Notes under the pieces: generated by a model
Databases searched by the model: none
What the model saw: the letters and a program-made list of their open reading frames with translations, nothing else
Told to the model about the DNA's origin: nothing
Program-made: the position numbers and the translations under genes
Shown here: positions 1-6,977 of the stretch, in pieces
Numbering within the stretch: position 1 is the stretch's first letter
How the letters are laid out: each line of letters begins with the position of its first letter
Origin: an uncultured Prevotella sp.
Lineage (GTDB): Bacteria > Bacteroidota > Bacteroidia > Bacteroidales > Bacteroidaceae
NCBI GenBank assembly: GCA_902497035.1
Contig: CABVDL010000063.1
Location: forward strand, 1-15,332
Direction: 5' to 3'
DNA length: 15,332 bases

Positions 1-37
1 CCTCGTGTCGGCCACCAGCCGTCGGTAGCAGAAATCA

Positions 38-66
38 GCGTAAGCTAAAAAACTATGCGCTTACGC
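38..66 (-). terminator. Possible hairpin terminator downstream of the sigma operon
   Basis: An 8-bp perfect inverted repeat, GCGTAAGC (38-45) and GCTTACGC (59-66), encloses a 13-base loop that reads as a T-rich stretch on the minus strand. It lies about 30 bases after the stop of the last minus-strand gene. The U-run sits inside the loop rather than after the stem, so this is not a textbook intrinsic terminator. It may be a transcript-end structure. Confidence 0.35.
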
Positions 67-96
67 GGATTGCGCAGAATACTTATCCATGCTCCG

Positions 97-540
97 TCAG
101 TCAGCCAGATGCCTGATGTCGCTCAGCGTGATGCGGCCGCGGATATTGATGATGTTGATCTCGTCATGCTCCACCTCAAGCAGCACAAACTCATTGATGC
201 CTTTTCCCAACGCCTTGCTGTAGATGATGGTCTGGTCGTCATCGTCGCGCATGCGCATCATCTCCTCGTAGCGGCCCCGCTCAAAACAGGCCAGGGCCTC
301 GGCCTTGATGGCGCGCACCATCGACGGCCGCTCACACGACAATATCTGGATGCGGTCTATCTTCTTCGAGGCAATGCGCTTGTCGTTGACCTCCACCGTC
401 GGCATCATGCTCAGCATGGCCTTGGAGATAAACACCGTCTCCACGCCCCGAGTATTGCCGTATTTCTTGAAAAGTGCGTCCTGCGCCATCGCCGTCAGGG
501 CCACACATACGCAGGCGAGCAGTAGTATCATTCGCTTCAT
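97..540 (-). CDS. Secreted DUF4252 family protein (downstream copy)
   Basis: A 147-residue protein with a Sec signal peptide: basic MKR, a hydrophobic stretch, and a likely cleavage site AMA|Q after residue 19. The mature part opens with LFKKYGNTRGVETVFISKAM, the typical start of DUF4252 proteins (segment with G-V-x-x-V-x-I-S-K-x-M), and its length is normal for the family. DUF4252 has no known biochemical role and is common in Bacteroidetes beside ECF sigma factors. It is the last gene of a four-gene minus-strand unit, 21 bases after the single-span membrane protein. A second, divergent DUF4252 gene heads the same unit. A cysteine at position 10 preceded by LLA resembles a lipobox, but the hydrophobic core before it is very short, so signal peptidase I cleavage is more likely. 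Periplasmic or outer-membrane location is inferred. Confidence 0.85.
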   Translation of the reverse strand: MKRMILLLACVCVALTAMAQDALFKKYGNTRGVETVFISKAMLSMMPTVEVNDKRIASKKIDRIQILSCERPSMVRAIKAEALACFERGRYEEMMRMRDDDDQTIIYSKALGKGINEFVLLEVEHDEINIINIRGRITLSDIRHLAD

Positions 541-561
541 GTTTTCTTCTTTATTTGCTTA

Positions 562-1044
562 TTATTGAATATTCACCCTGTTCATCTTTCCCAGTCCCTT
601 GTTGAGGGCCAGCGAGAATTTTGCCAGGGCCTTTCCGGCCGCTGCAGAGGCATCCTCCGGGTTGCTGAAGGTATCAAGCTGTGCGGCAGCCACCGCAGGC
701 TCGCTGTGCCGGCTGTTGAGATAGATGCCGAGCGAGAAGAGCAGCAGCAGCGAGGCGGCCACCATGCTCACCACTCTGAGGCTCATGCGCCGCGCCCTGC
801 TGCCCGACGACTTCTCCACGGCGTTCCACCGGTCCACCTGTCTTGAGAGCCGACCGGCCAGTCCGGGGCATGCGTCATCGCCGTTGCCTCGCAGCCCGTG
901 CAGCGCCATGAAGTAGGTGGCCTCGCCGGCAAGTTCCTCCGGCACGTCGCCTCCGAGCGCAGCCTCGAGCAGCCGCTCCTCAGCGGCCGAGGTCAGCGCG
1001 TTGTCATATTTGTTGAGCAAAGCCTTAATATTCTGAGCGTCCAT
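562..1044 (-). CDS. Single-span membrane protein, probable anti-sigma factor or regulator of the adjacent ECF sigma
   Basis: A 160-residue protein. The ATG at 1044 is chosen because the longer open frame to 1386 only overlaps the sigma gene in another frame with low-complexity residues, while MDAQNIKALL begins ordinary protein sequence. Residues 1-85 are cytoplasmic and charged. One membrane span lies at about 88-109 (SLRVVSMVAASLLLLFSLGI), preceded by RARR, which predicts the N-terminus inside. The C-terminal tail includes DTFSNPEDASAAAGKALAKF, a pattern I associate with small proteins next to ECF sigma and DUF4252 genes in Bacteroidales. The start overlaps the sigma gene's end by 20 bases, so translation is probably coupled. 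The topology and position fit a transmembrane anti-sigma factor, but I see no recognisable zinc-finger (H-x3-C-x2-C) anti-sigma motif, so the role is inferred. Confidence 0.8.
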   Translation of the reverse strand: MDAQNIKALLNKYDNALTSAAEERLLEAALGGDVPEELAGEATYFMALHGLRGNGDDACPGLAGRLSRQVDRWNAVEKSSGSRARRMSLRVVSMVAASLLLLFSLGIYLNSRHSEPAVAAAQLDTFSNPEDASAAAGKALAKFSLALNKGLGKMNRVNIQ

Positions 1045-1543
1045 TGGCAGAAAGTTTTTTAAATTGTTGGCGCACCGTGCTCCTTGCACGGCTGAGCAAA
1101 GTGCGGATGTTGATGTCGGAGAGTCCCGTGGCCCGCCGCATCTCCTGGCTGTCGAGTCCCTCAAGGTCGCGCATCGTGATGACCATGCGCTGCTTGGGCG
1201 GCAGCTGGCTGATGAGCCGCCTGACCAGTGCCACGTCGTCGGCCTGACTTTCGTCGGCCTCCAGCCGGCCGTCGCTGGCCAAGGCCAGCTGCTCCAGCGG
1301 CTCGTCGGTCTCCTGAATTTCCCTGCGGCGCTTGCCGTCGAGAAAGATATTGCGCAGCGTGATGACCGCATAGCCGGCGGCATCAAAGCCCGGCGGCAGA
1401 CTGTCGCGCTTCATCCACAGACGGAGCAGCGTGTCCTGCACCAGGTCTTCCGCCGACTGGCTGTTGCCCGTCAGCCGCAAAGCCACGGCATAGAGCCGGC
1501 CGCTCTGGGGCAGGAAAAGCTGCTTAAACCTCGAGGCCTCCAT
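1025..1543 (-). CDS. ECF-family RNA polymerase sigma factor
   Basis: A 172-residue protein, usual for group 4 (ECF) sigma factors. Region 2 spans about residues 5-72 and includes AEDLVQDTLLRLW (31-43), the core-binding and -10 recognition helix signature. A short linker lacking region 3 follows, then region 4 at about 104-163 with LPPKQRMVITMRDLEGLDS and the helix-turn-helix NIRTLLSRARSTVRQQF for -35 recognition. Its start lies 14 bases after the stop of the upstream DUF4252 gene, and its end overlaps the membrane-protein gene. The arrangement suggests a sigma factor held by its membrane partner and released by an envelope signal. Autoregulation of the operon is likely but not shown by the sequence. 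Target promoters are unknown. Confidence 0.93.
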   Translation of the reverse strand: MEASRFKQLFLPQSGRLYAVALRLTGNSQSAEDLVQDTLLRLWMKRDSLPPGFDAAGYAVITLRNIFLDGKRRREIQETDEPLEQLALASDGRLEADESQADDVALVRRLISQLPPKQRMVITMRDLEGLDSQEMRRATGLSDINIRTLLSRARSTVRQQFKKLSANGRSEY

Positions 1544-1557
1544 CAGCGTAGCGGCGG

Positions 1558-2025
1558 TTAGTCGTCGATGAGACTTTTCACGTCCTTACCCTTGATTTTC
1601 CCCTCAAGGCGCACGAGCGTGCAGTCGTCGTTGTCGATGGAGATAATCACCACGTCACGCATGTCGTTGCCGTCGGGCTTGCCGAGGATACGCACGTGGT
1701 CGTCGCCGTCGTGCGTCTCGATGACGGAAGTGTAGGCAGCGTCGTCGAGCGAGTCAACGGCCGCTGCAAAGCGTCGCCTGACGTCTTTGGAACACTCGCT
1801 GAGGTCAAGCACCAGCACCGAGTTGATGCCTTTGGCGATACGGGATAAATCGCGGCTCTTGTCCTTTAGGAAGACCGAGCCGAGGCGCATCATCGCCTTT
1901 CCCACACGGGTCTTTTCCACACCCTTCACCGTTGAGTAGGTATTGACAAGGCCATCCACGGTCTGCGCGGAGGCACTGCCAAGGGCCAGGGTCATCAGCA
2001 TGACCATCACTAATATTTTTCTCAT
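1558..2025 (-). CDS. Secreted DUF4252 family protein (leading gene of the sigma operon)
   Basis: A 155-residue protein. The start at 2025 is preferred over the upstream ATG at 2148, because it begins directly with a signal peptide (MRK, a hydrophobic core, and ASA|Q cleavage after residue 20), whereas the 41-residue extension is atypical and runs through the AT-rich promoter region. The mature sequence follows the DUF4252 pattern: VKGVEKTRVGKAMMRLGS near the N-terminus, a central conserved stretch with VLDLSEC, and a C-terminal VIISIDNDDCTLVRLEGKI. It is clearly diverged from the DUF4252 protein at the other end of the operon. It is probably first in the transcript, 14 bases before the sigma gene. 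The function is unknown; an envelope sensor, effector or target of the sigma factor are all possible. Confidence 0.85.
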   Translation of the reverse strand: MRKILVMVMLMTLALGSASAQTVDGLVNTYSTVKGVEKTRVGKAMMRLGSVFLKDKSRDLSRIAKGINSVLVLDLSECSKDVRRRFAAAVDSLDDAAYTSVIETHDGDDHVRILGKPDGNDMRDVVIISIDNDDCTLVRLEGKIKGKDVKSLIDD

Positions 2026-2092
2026 AGCATTCGCATTTTTTATGTTGTCAATTATCGGAGCGCTTCCAATACAATAAACGTAAAAACACCTC

Positions 2093-2101
2093 CAAACGTT
2101 A
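2093..2101 (-). promoter_or_regulatory. Weak candidate -7 element for the sigma/DUF4252 operon
   Basis: On the minus strand the sequence reads T-AACGTTTG, close to the Bacteroidetes -7 consensus TAnnTTTG but with the TA displaced by one base. It lies about 70 bases upstream of the leading gene's start. I see no matching -33 TTTG. If the operon is autoregulated by its own ECF sigma factor, the real promoter may look different. Confidence 0.25.
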
Positions 2102-2135
2102 CAGTGGAAAAAAAGTTTTTTTGTTTGGCGGGTCC

Positions 2136-2167
2136 GGCCATATCGCAACGCAATTCAGGCCATATCG
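2136..2167. repeat. Direct repeat GGCCATATCG x2, 22-bp period, in the divergent promoter region
   Basis: GGCCATATCG occurs at 2136-2145 and again at 2158-2167. The two copies are in the same orientation and spaced 22 bp start to start, about two helical turns. They sit between the divergent sigma operon and rpoN, which suits an operator bound by a protein contacting one face of the helix. No regulator can be named from sequence. Confidence 0.5.
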
Positions 2168-2232
2168 TCCTCGCCAAAAGTCACTCAGGGAAAAAAATAC
2201 GCCCTACTGCTACGCGGCCCAAATATTTTAGC

Positions 2233-2240
2233 TATCTTTG
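2233..2240 (+). promoter_or_regulatory. Bacteroidetes -7 promoter element of rpoN
   Basis: TATCTTTG is a perfect match to the TAnnTTTG -7 element used by the primary sigma factor of Bacteroidetes. It ends 21 bases before the rpoN ATG, implying a short untranslated leader of about 15 bases. I see no good -33 TTTG at the expected spacing, so the promoter may be weak or activated. Confidence 0.65.
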
Positions 2241-2261
2241 CGTCGTCAAGAAAACAAGACC

Positions 2262-3755
2262 ATGGCACAGAAACTCATACAGACCCAGACGCAGCAGCAG
2301 GTACAGCAACAGCGTCTCTCGCAGCAGCAGATGCTGCAGGTGAAGCTGCTGGAGATGCCGTTGGCTGAGCTCGAACAGAATATCAGCGCCGAGCTCGACG
2401 ACAACCCCGCCCTCGAGGAGCGGCACGACGACCTCGACGACACGGTGCAGGAAAAGGACGACTTCGACAGCGACGACAACGAGGACAAGACCGAGCGCGA
2501 GGAACGCGAGGAAGCCCTCGACAATGCCCTGGAGAGTCTCAACGCCGACGACGACATGCCTGAGCCTACCTCTAACGGCTCCGCCGGCAACGACGACGCC
2601 GAGAAGGAGGAAATGGTCTGGGGCAGCACCACCTCTTTCTACGACAATCTCAAGGAGCAGATGGGCGAGCTGGAGCTCACGCCACAGCAGCACGACATCA
2701 TGGAATACCTCATAGGCTCGCTCGACAGCGACGGACTGCTGCGAAAGTCGCTCGACGACATCGACGACGAACTGGCCATCTACCACAACATCGACGTGCC
2801 GGTGAGGGAGATTGAGGACGTGCTGCACAAGCTGCAGACCTTTGACCCGCCAGGCATAGGCGCGCGCTCGCTGCAGGAGTGCCTGCTGCTGCAGATACGC
2901 ACCCGGCGCAAAAGCGTCGTCCGCGACCTCATGGAGAAGGTCATCAAAGACCATTTCGACGAGTTCACCAAAAAGCACTGGGACAAGATAGCCCAGTCCC
3001 TGCAGCTCACAAAGGAGCAGGCCGACTATGTGAGGCAGGAGATAACGAAGCTCAACCCAAAGCCCGGAGCAGCGCTCGGAGAGACTGAGGGACGCAACAT
3101 ACAGCAGATTACGCCCGACTTCATCATCGACACCGACGACGACGGGCACGTGACGTTCACGCTCAACCACGGCCGCATTCCCGACCTGAAAATATCGCCG
3201 TCGTTTGCCGACATGGTCGATACCTACCGCAACAACCGCCACAACATGAACCGACAGGAGAAGGAGGCCCTGCTCTACGCCAAGGAAAAGGTGGAGAAGG
3301 CACAGGGATATATCGAGGCCATCAAGCAGCGGCGACACACCCTCTACGTCACGATGAAGGCCATCATCGACTGGCAGCGGAAATACTTCCAGACGGGAGA
3401 CGAGGCCGACCTCAAGCCGATGATCCTGAAAGACATCGCACAGAAGACCAACCTCGACATCTCCACCATCTCGCGCGTGAGCAACATGAAGTACGCGCAG
3501 ACCCGCTGGGGCACCTTCCCACTGCGCTTCTTCTTCACCGACAGCTACGTCACCGACAGCGGCACGGAGATGTCAACACGAAAGATAAAGCTCGCCCTGC
3601 GCGACCTCATCGACAACGAGGACAAGCACAAGCCGCTGAGCGACGACGCCCTGGCAGCAATGATGAAGAAAAAAGGCTTCCCCATAGCGCGCCGCACCGT
3701 GGCCAAATACCGGGAGCAACTATCCCTGCCCGTGGCACGACTGAGAAAACAATGA
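2262..3755 (+). CDS. rpoN: RNA polymerase sigma-54 factor
   Basis: A 497-residue protein of normal length. The start at 2262 gives MAQKLIQTQ and is close behind a good promoter; an in-frame ATG at 2238 would overlap the -7 element. Region I (about 1-50) is glutamine-rich (QTQTQQQVQQQRLSQQQ) with LEMPLAELEQNISAELDDNP, the activator-interacting segment that blocks open-complex formation. A very acidic linker (about 55-115) is typical of region II. The core-binding domain spans roughly 120-320 (including FDPPGIGARSLQECLLLQ). The DNA-binding part contains a helix-turn-helix at about 388-410 (DIAQKTNLDISTISRVSNMK) and the RpoN box ARRTVAKYRE at 476-485, which reads the -24 element. Sigma-54 needs AAA+ enhancer-binding activators; none is encoded here. 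It appears to lead a four-gene run. Confidence 0.97.
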   Translation: MAQKLIQTQTQQQVQQQRLSQQQMLQVKLLEMPLAELEQNISAELDDNPALEERHDDLDDTVQEKDDFDSDDNEDKTEREEREEALDNALESLNADDDMPEPTSNGSAGNDDAEKEEMVWGSTTSFYDNLKEQMGELELTPQQHDIMEYLIGSLDSDGLLRKSLDDIDDELAIYHNIDVPVREIEDVLHKLQTFDPPGIGARSLQECLLLQIRTRRKSVVRDLMEKVIKDHFDEFTKKHWDKIAQSLQLTKEQADYVRQEITKLNPKPGAALGETEGRNIQQITPDFIIDTDDDGHVTFTLNHGRIPDLKISPSFADMVDTYRNNRHNMNRQEKEALLYAKEKVEKAQGYIEAIKQRRHTLYVTMKAIIDWQRKYFQTGDEADLKPMILKDIAQKTNLDISTISRVSNMKYAQTRWGTFPLRFFFTDSYVTDSGTEMSTRKIKLALRDLIDNEDKHKPLSDDALAAMMKKKGFPIARRTVAKYREQLSLPVARLRKQ

Positions 3756-4369
3756 CTATGAGAGAGAAACAAATCATCATCGCCGCACGTGTGATGAGCA
3801 TGGTGCTCACGCCGTTCTACCTGCCGCTGGTGGGGCTGGGCGCCCTGTTCATCTTCAGCTACATGAGCCTCGCGCCGTGGCAATACAAGCTCACGGTGCT
3901 GCTCATGGTGTATATCTTCACCATCCTCCTCCCTACCCTGCTCATCCACGCCTACCGCAACTATCAGGGCTGGACGCGCATGCAGCTAAGCACAAAGGAG
4001 CGGAGGCTGGTGCCTTACGTCATCACCATCATCAGCTATTTCGGCTGCTACTACCTCATGGTATTCCGCCATATACCGCAGTTCATGGCCAACATCCTCA
4101 TGGCGGCACTCGTCATCCAGATTATCTGCGCCGTCATCAACGTGTGGTGGAAGGTCTCCACCCATACGGCAGCCATCGGCGGCTTCGAGGGAGCGCTGCT
4201 GGCCTACTCCATACTCTTCGCCTTCAACCCGATGTGGTGGTTCTGCGTCATCCTCATCATCGCCGGCATGGTAGGCACCAGCCGCATGCTCCTGCGCCAG
4301 CACTCGCTCTCGCAGGTGGTCGTGGGCTTCCTCATCGGCATGGTCGCAGGCTTCTGGGCCATCATCTGA
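3752..4369 (+). CDS. PAP2-like integral membrane protein
   Basis: A 205-residue protein with several membrane spans (about 10-35, 45-65, 88-106, 112-132, 146-172, 185-204). It has degenerate versions of the three PAP2 phosphatase motifs: STKERRLVPY (80-89) in place of KxxxxxxRP, STHT (136-139) in place of PSGH, and SR at 177-178 followed by H184 for SRxxxxxH. The aspartate normally four residues after that histidine is glutamine (Q188). The key histidines and arginine are thus present, which leaves a phosphatase on a lipid diphosphate or phosphatidate plausible, but the substrate is unknown. The ATG overlaps the rpoN stop codon (ATGA), implying coupled translation; a second ATG two codons later is an alternative start. 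The next gene, purE, begins 35 bases on. Confidence 0.8.
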   Translation: MTMREKQIIIAARVMSMVLTPFYLPLVGLGALFIFSYMSLAPWQYKLTVLLMVYIFTILLPTLLIHAYRNYQGWTRMQLSTKERRLVPYVITIISYFGCYYLMVFRHIPQFMANILMAALVIQIICAVINVWWKVSTHTAAIGGFEGALLAYSILFAFNPMWWFCVILIIAGMVGTSRMLLRQHSLSQVVVGFLIGMVAGFWAII

Positions 4370-4404
4370 ACGGCAGAAAGAAACATATAAATATCAACGA
4401 TATT

Positions 4405-4911
4405 ATGAAACCATTAGTCAGTATCATCATGGGTTCCACAAGCGACCTTCCCGTCATGGAGAAAGCTTGCAAATGGCTTGAGGCACAGGAAATTCCGTTT
4501 GAGATAAATGCGCTGTCGGCACACCGCACACCCGATGCCGTGGAGCAGTTTGCCAAGGGTGCCAAGGCACGTGGCGTGAAAGTCATCATCGCCGGCGCCG
4601 GCATGGCCGCCGCACTGCCCGGAGTCATAGCCGCCTCTACCCCACTGCCCGTCATCGGCGTTCCCATCAAGGGCATGCTCGACGGACTCGACGCCATGCT
4701 CTCCATCATACAGATGCCGCCGGGCATCCCAGTGGCTACCGTGGGCGTCAACGGCGCACAGAACGCGGCCATACTCGCTGCGGAGATGATAGCCCTCGGC
4801 GACGAGGAAATCGCCAAAAAGGTGGACGACTGGAAGGCCGGACTGGGACAGAAAATAGAGAAGGCCAACAAGGAACTCGCTGAGATAAAGGACTATAAAT
4901 TCAAGTGCTGA
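4405..4911 (+). CDS. purE: N5-carboxyaminoimidazole ribonucleotide mutase (PurE)
   Basis: A 168-residue protein, usual length for bacterial class I PurE. The start at 4405 yields MKPLVSIIMGSTSDLP; an upstream open frame lies inside the membrane-protein gene and is not real. PurE converts N5-CAIR to 4-carboxy-5-aminoimidazole ribonucleotide in purine synthesis. The phosphate-binding GSTSD (10-14), the catalytic SAHRTP (38-43, H40) and the QMPPGIPVATVGVNGAQNAA region are present. The family's AGxxAAHLPG segment reads AGAGMAAALPG here, so the second active-site histidine position is alanine (residue 70). I believe other Bacteroidetes share this, but cannot verify it. No purK is seen in the window. 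The gene ends 3 bases before ispG. Confidence 0.95.
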   Translation: MKPLVSIIMGSTSDLPVMEKACKWLEAQEIPFEINALSAHRTPDAVEQFAKGAKARGVKVIIAGAGMAAALPGVIAASTPLPVIGVPIKGMLDGLDAMLSIIQMPPGIPVATVGVNGAQNAAILAAEMIALGDEEIAKKVDDWKAGLGQKIEKANKELAEIKDYKFKC

Positions 4912-4914
4912 GCC

Positions 4915-6801
4915 ATGGACCTGTTTAACTATCATCGGCGGGAGACATCGGTGGCGCATATCGGCGCGCTCAACATGGGCGGCGACAACCCCATACGCAT
5001 ACAGTCGATGACCACCACCGACACCAACGATACCGAGGCCTGCGTGGCCCAGGCAGAGCGCATCATCAAGGCTGGCGGCGAGCTAGTGCGCCTCACCACG
5101 CAAGGCAGGCGAGAGGCCGAGAACCTTAGGAACATCAGTGCCGGCATACGAGCCGACGGCTTCAGCACACCGCTCGTGGCCGACGTCCACTTCAACCCCA
5201 ACGTGGCCGACGTGGCCGCCCTCTATGCCGAGAAGGTGCGCATCAACCCAGGCAACTACGTTGACCCTGCCCGGCGCTTCATCAAGCACGAGTACACCGA
5301 CGCCGAATATGCCGAGGAGCTGCAGAAGATTGAGGACCGCTTCGTGCCATTCCTCAACATCTGCAAGGCCCACCACACCGCCATACGCATCGGCGTGAAC
5401 CACGGCTCGCTGTCCGACCGCATACGCAACCGCTACGGCGACACGCCAGAAGGCATCGTCGAGAGCTGCATGGAGTTTCTGCGCATCTGCAAGCGCGAGC
5501 ACTTCGACGACGTCGTCATCTCCATCAAGTCGAGCAACACCGTGGTCATGGTGCGCTCGGTGCGCCTGCTCGTCGATACGATGAACAAGGAGGATATGCA
5601 CTATCCGCTCCACCTCGGCGTGACCGAGGCCGGTGAGGGCGAGGTCGGACGCATCAAGAGTGCGGTGGGCATCGGCGCACTGTTGGCCGACGGCATCGGC
5701 GACACCGTGCGCGTGTCGCTCACCGAGGAACCCGAGGCTGAGATACCCGTGGCCCGCCATCTCGTTGACTACATCGGCCGCAAGGCCGGTCATGTGCTCA
5801 TACCGGGCGAGGCCTGCGCCGCCTTCAACTGGCTGAGGCCCGAGCGCCGCGCCACCAGCCCCGTCGGCATCGTCGGAGGCCGCCAGGTACCGGTCGTCAT
5901 CGCCAGCGCCTCTACGGCAACCCCGTCCGAGCCTTCCACCGTGGTATATGCGCCATCCCCGCGTCCCGACTACCTCTACGTCGGCTCCACGCTGCCCAAT
6001 CACATCACCGCCGGCCAGCGCTACATCGTCGATTACCAGCTCTACGCCCGGATGCTGCAGGAGGGCAAGCTCAAGGACGGGCAGTGGAGTGGGGCAGAGT
6101 GGGCGCCCATTTTCCCCGTCGTGGCCATGCCCTTCGTGGGCATGCTCGAGGCCAGGGTGAAATTCCTCGTGCTGCAGTTCGGCACACCGTCGGAGGAATA
6201 CCTGGCTTGTCTGAAAGCTAACCCGAACGTGGTGGTGGTGTGCACGAGCAACCACCAGAACCGGCTCGGCAGCCAGCGCGCCTTAGTGCATGAGATGATG
6301 ACGGCCGGACTCAGCAACCCCGTCGTCTTCGCCCAGATGTACAAGCTCAACGACAAGGAGGAGTTCCAGCTGGAGGCAGCGGCCGATATGAGCGCGCTGA
6401 TGATGGACGGACTGACCGACGGCCTGTGGCTCATGAACGATGGAAACATCGCACCAGAAGCCATTACAGACACCGCATTCGCAATCCTGCAGGCCGGACG
6501 GCTGCGCACCTCAAAGACCGAATACATCAGCTGTCCCGGATGCGGACGCACGCTCTACAACCTGCGCGACACCATCAAGCGCATACATGAGGCCACGAAA
6601 GACATGAAAGGACTGAAGATTGGCATCATGGGCTGCATCGTCAACGGACCGGGCGAGATGGCCGACGCCGACTACGGCTACGTGGGTGCCGGCCCCGGTA
6701 AAGTGTCTCTCTACAAGGGCAAGGAGTGTGTCGAGCACGCCATCCCCGAGAGCGAGGCCGTCGAGCACCTGCTGAAGCTCATCAATGAGGACAGAAAATA
6801 A
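4915..6801 (+). CDS. ispG: 4-hydroxy-3-methylbut-2-en-1-yl diphosphate synthase (IspG), long form
   Basis: A 628-residue protein catalysing the penultimate step of the MEP isoprenoid pathway: reduction of methylerythritol 2,4-cyclodiphosphate to HMBPP with a [4Fe-4S] cluster. The N-terminal TIM barrel begins with GDNPIRIQSMTTTDTND (22-38) and includes VADVHFNPNVA and RIGVNHGSL. The C-terminal cluster domain has C540 and C543 (SCPGCGRTL), C574 (GCIVNGPGE) and E581, whose spacing matches the E. coli ligands. Between them is the large insert (about 280-510) found in the longer IspG of Bacteroidetes, Chlamydiae and plants; E. coli's enzyme is about 370 residues. The start is 3 bases after purE, so co-transcription with purE and upstream genes is likely. 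It is probably the last gene of that run. Confidence 0.97.
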   Translation: MDLFNYHRRETSVAHIGALNMGGDNPIRIQSMTTTDTNDTEACVAQAERIIKAGGELVRLTTQGRREAENLRNISAGIRADGFSTPLVADVHFNPNVADVAALYAEKVRINPGNYVDPARRFIKHEYTDAEYAEELQKIEDRFVPFLNICKAHHTAIRIGVNHGSLSDRIRNRYGDTPEGIVESCMEFLRICKREHFDDVVISIKSSNTVVMVRSVRLLVDTMNKEDMHYPLHLGVTEAGEGEVGRIKSAVGIGALLADGIGDTVRVSLTEEPEAEIPVARHLVDYIGRKAGHVLIPGEACAAFNWLRPERRATSPVGIVGGRQVPVVIASASTATPSEPSTVVYAPSPRPDYLYVGSTLPNHITAGQRYIVDYQLYARMLQEGKLKDGQWSGAEWAPIFPVVAMPFVGMLEARVKFLVLQFGTPSEEYLACLKANPNVVVVCTSNHQNRLGSQRALVHEMMTAGLSNPVVFAQMYKLNDKEEFQLEAAADMSALMMDGLTDGLWLMNDGNIAPEAITDTAFAILQAGRLRTSKTEYISCPGCGRTLYNLRDTIKRIHEATKDMKGLKIGIMGCIVNGPGEMADADYGYVGAGPGKVSLYKGKECVEHAIPESEAVEHLLKLINEDRK

Positions 6802-6822
6802 GTGGCTGGCAAAGAAGTAGAG

Positions 6823-6850
6823 AATACTGAATACTGAATACTGAATACAG
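6823..6850. repeat. Tandem 7-mer AATACTG, about four copies
   Basis: Three exact copies of AATACTG (6823-6843) and a fourth degenerate copy (AATACAG, 6844-6850) begin 21 bases after the ispG stop codon. Short tandem arrays like this are prone to slippage. It runs directly into the inverted repeats described separately. Confidence 0.85.
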
Positions 6851-6965
6851 AAGTCCGGAAGTACAGAAGTCCCGTCCTTACCCTATGATTATCTGATTGC
6901 CAGATACATAGGCACACGACTGGAATTCTGAGCTCCCGGACTTCTGCAATTCTGAGCTTCCGGAC
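6848..6965. repeat. Nested inverted and direct repeats between convergent genes
   Basis: CAGAAGTCCGG (6848-6858) is perfectly complementary to CCGGACTTCTG (6936-6946). GTCCGGAAG (6853-6861) is complementary to CTTCCGGAC (6957-6965). CAGAAGTCC recurs at 6864-6872. On the right side an 18-base word AATTCTGAGCTYCCGGAC occurs twice (6924-6941 and 6948-6965, one mismatch). The region separates the 3' ends of ispG and the minus-strand lipoprotein gene, so a transcript from either side could fold into a large hairpin acting as a bidirectional terminator. There is no clear U-run, so this role is inferred. Confidence 0.6.
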
Positions 6966-6977
6966 CTCTCAATTCGC

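Noticed and set aside
1045..1386. N-terminal extension of the anti-sigma-like gene
   Set aside because: It overlaps the sigma gene in another frame and reads as serine/arginine-rich low-complexity sequence; the ATG at 1044 starts normal protein.
2180..2262. Sigma-54 (-24/-12) promoter near rpoN or elsewhere in the window
   Set aside because: I found no convincing TGGC-N8-TTGC pair in the intergenic regions.
2232..3338. 368-codon minus-strand open frame opposite rpoN
   Set aside because: Rich in valine, leucine and histidine runs with no domain; it is the mirror of G+C-rich codons in the well-supported rpoN gene.
3877..4404. N-terminal extension of PurE
   Set aside because: It is histidine-rich out-of-frame reading of the PAP2-like gene; PurE homologues start at the MKPLVSIIMG position.
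5083..6255. 390-codon minus-strand open frame opposite ispG
   Set aside because: Low-complexity histidine/valine/alanine composition and complete overlap with a certain gene; it arises from codon bias.
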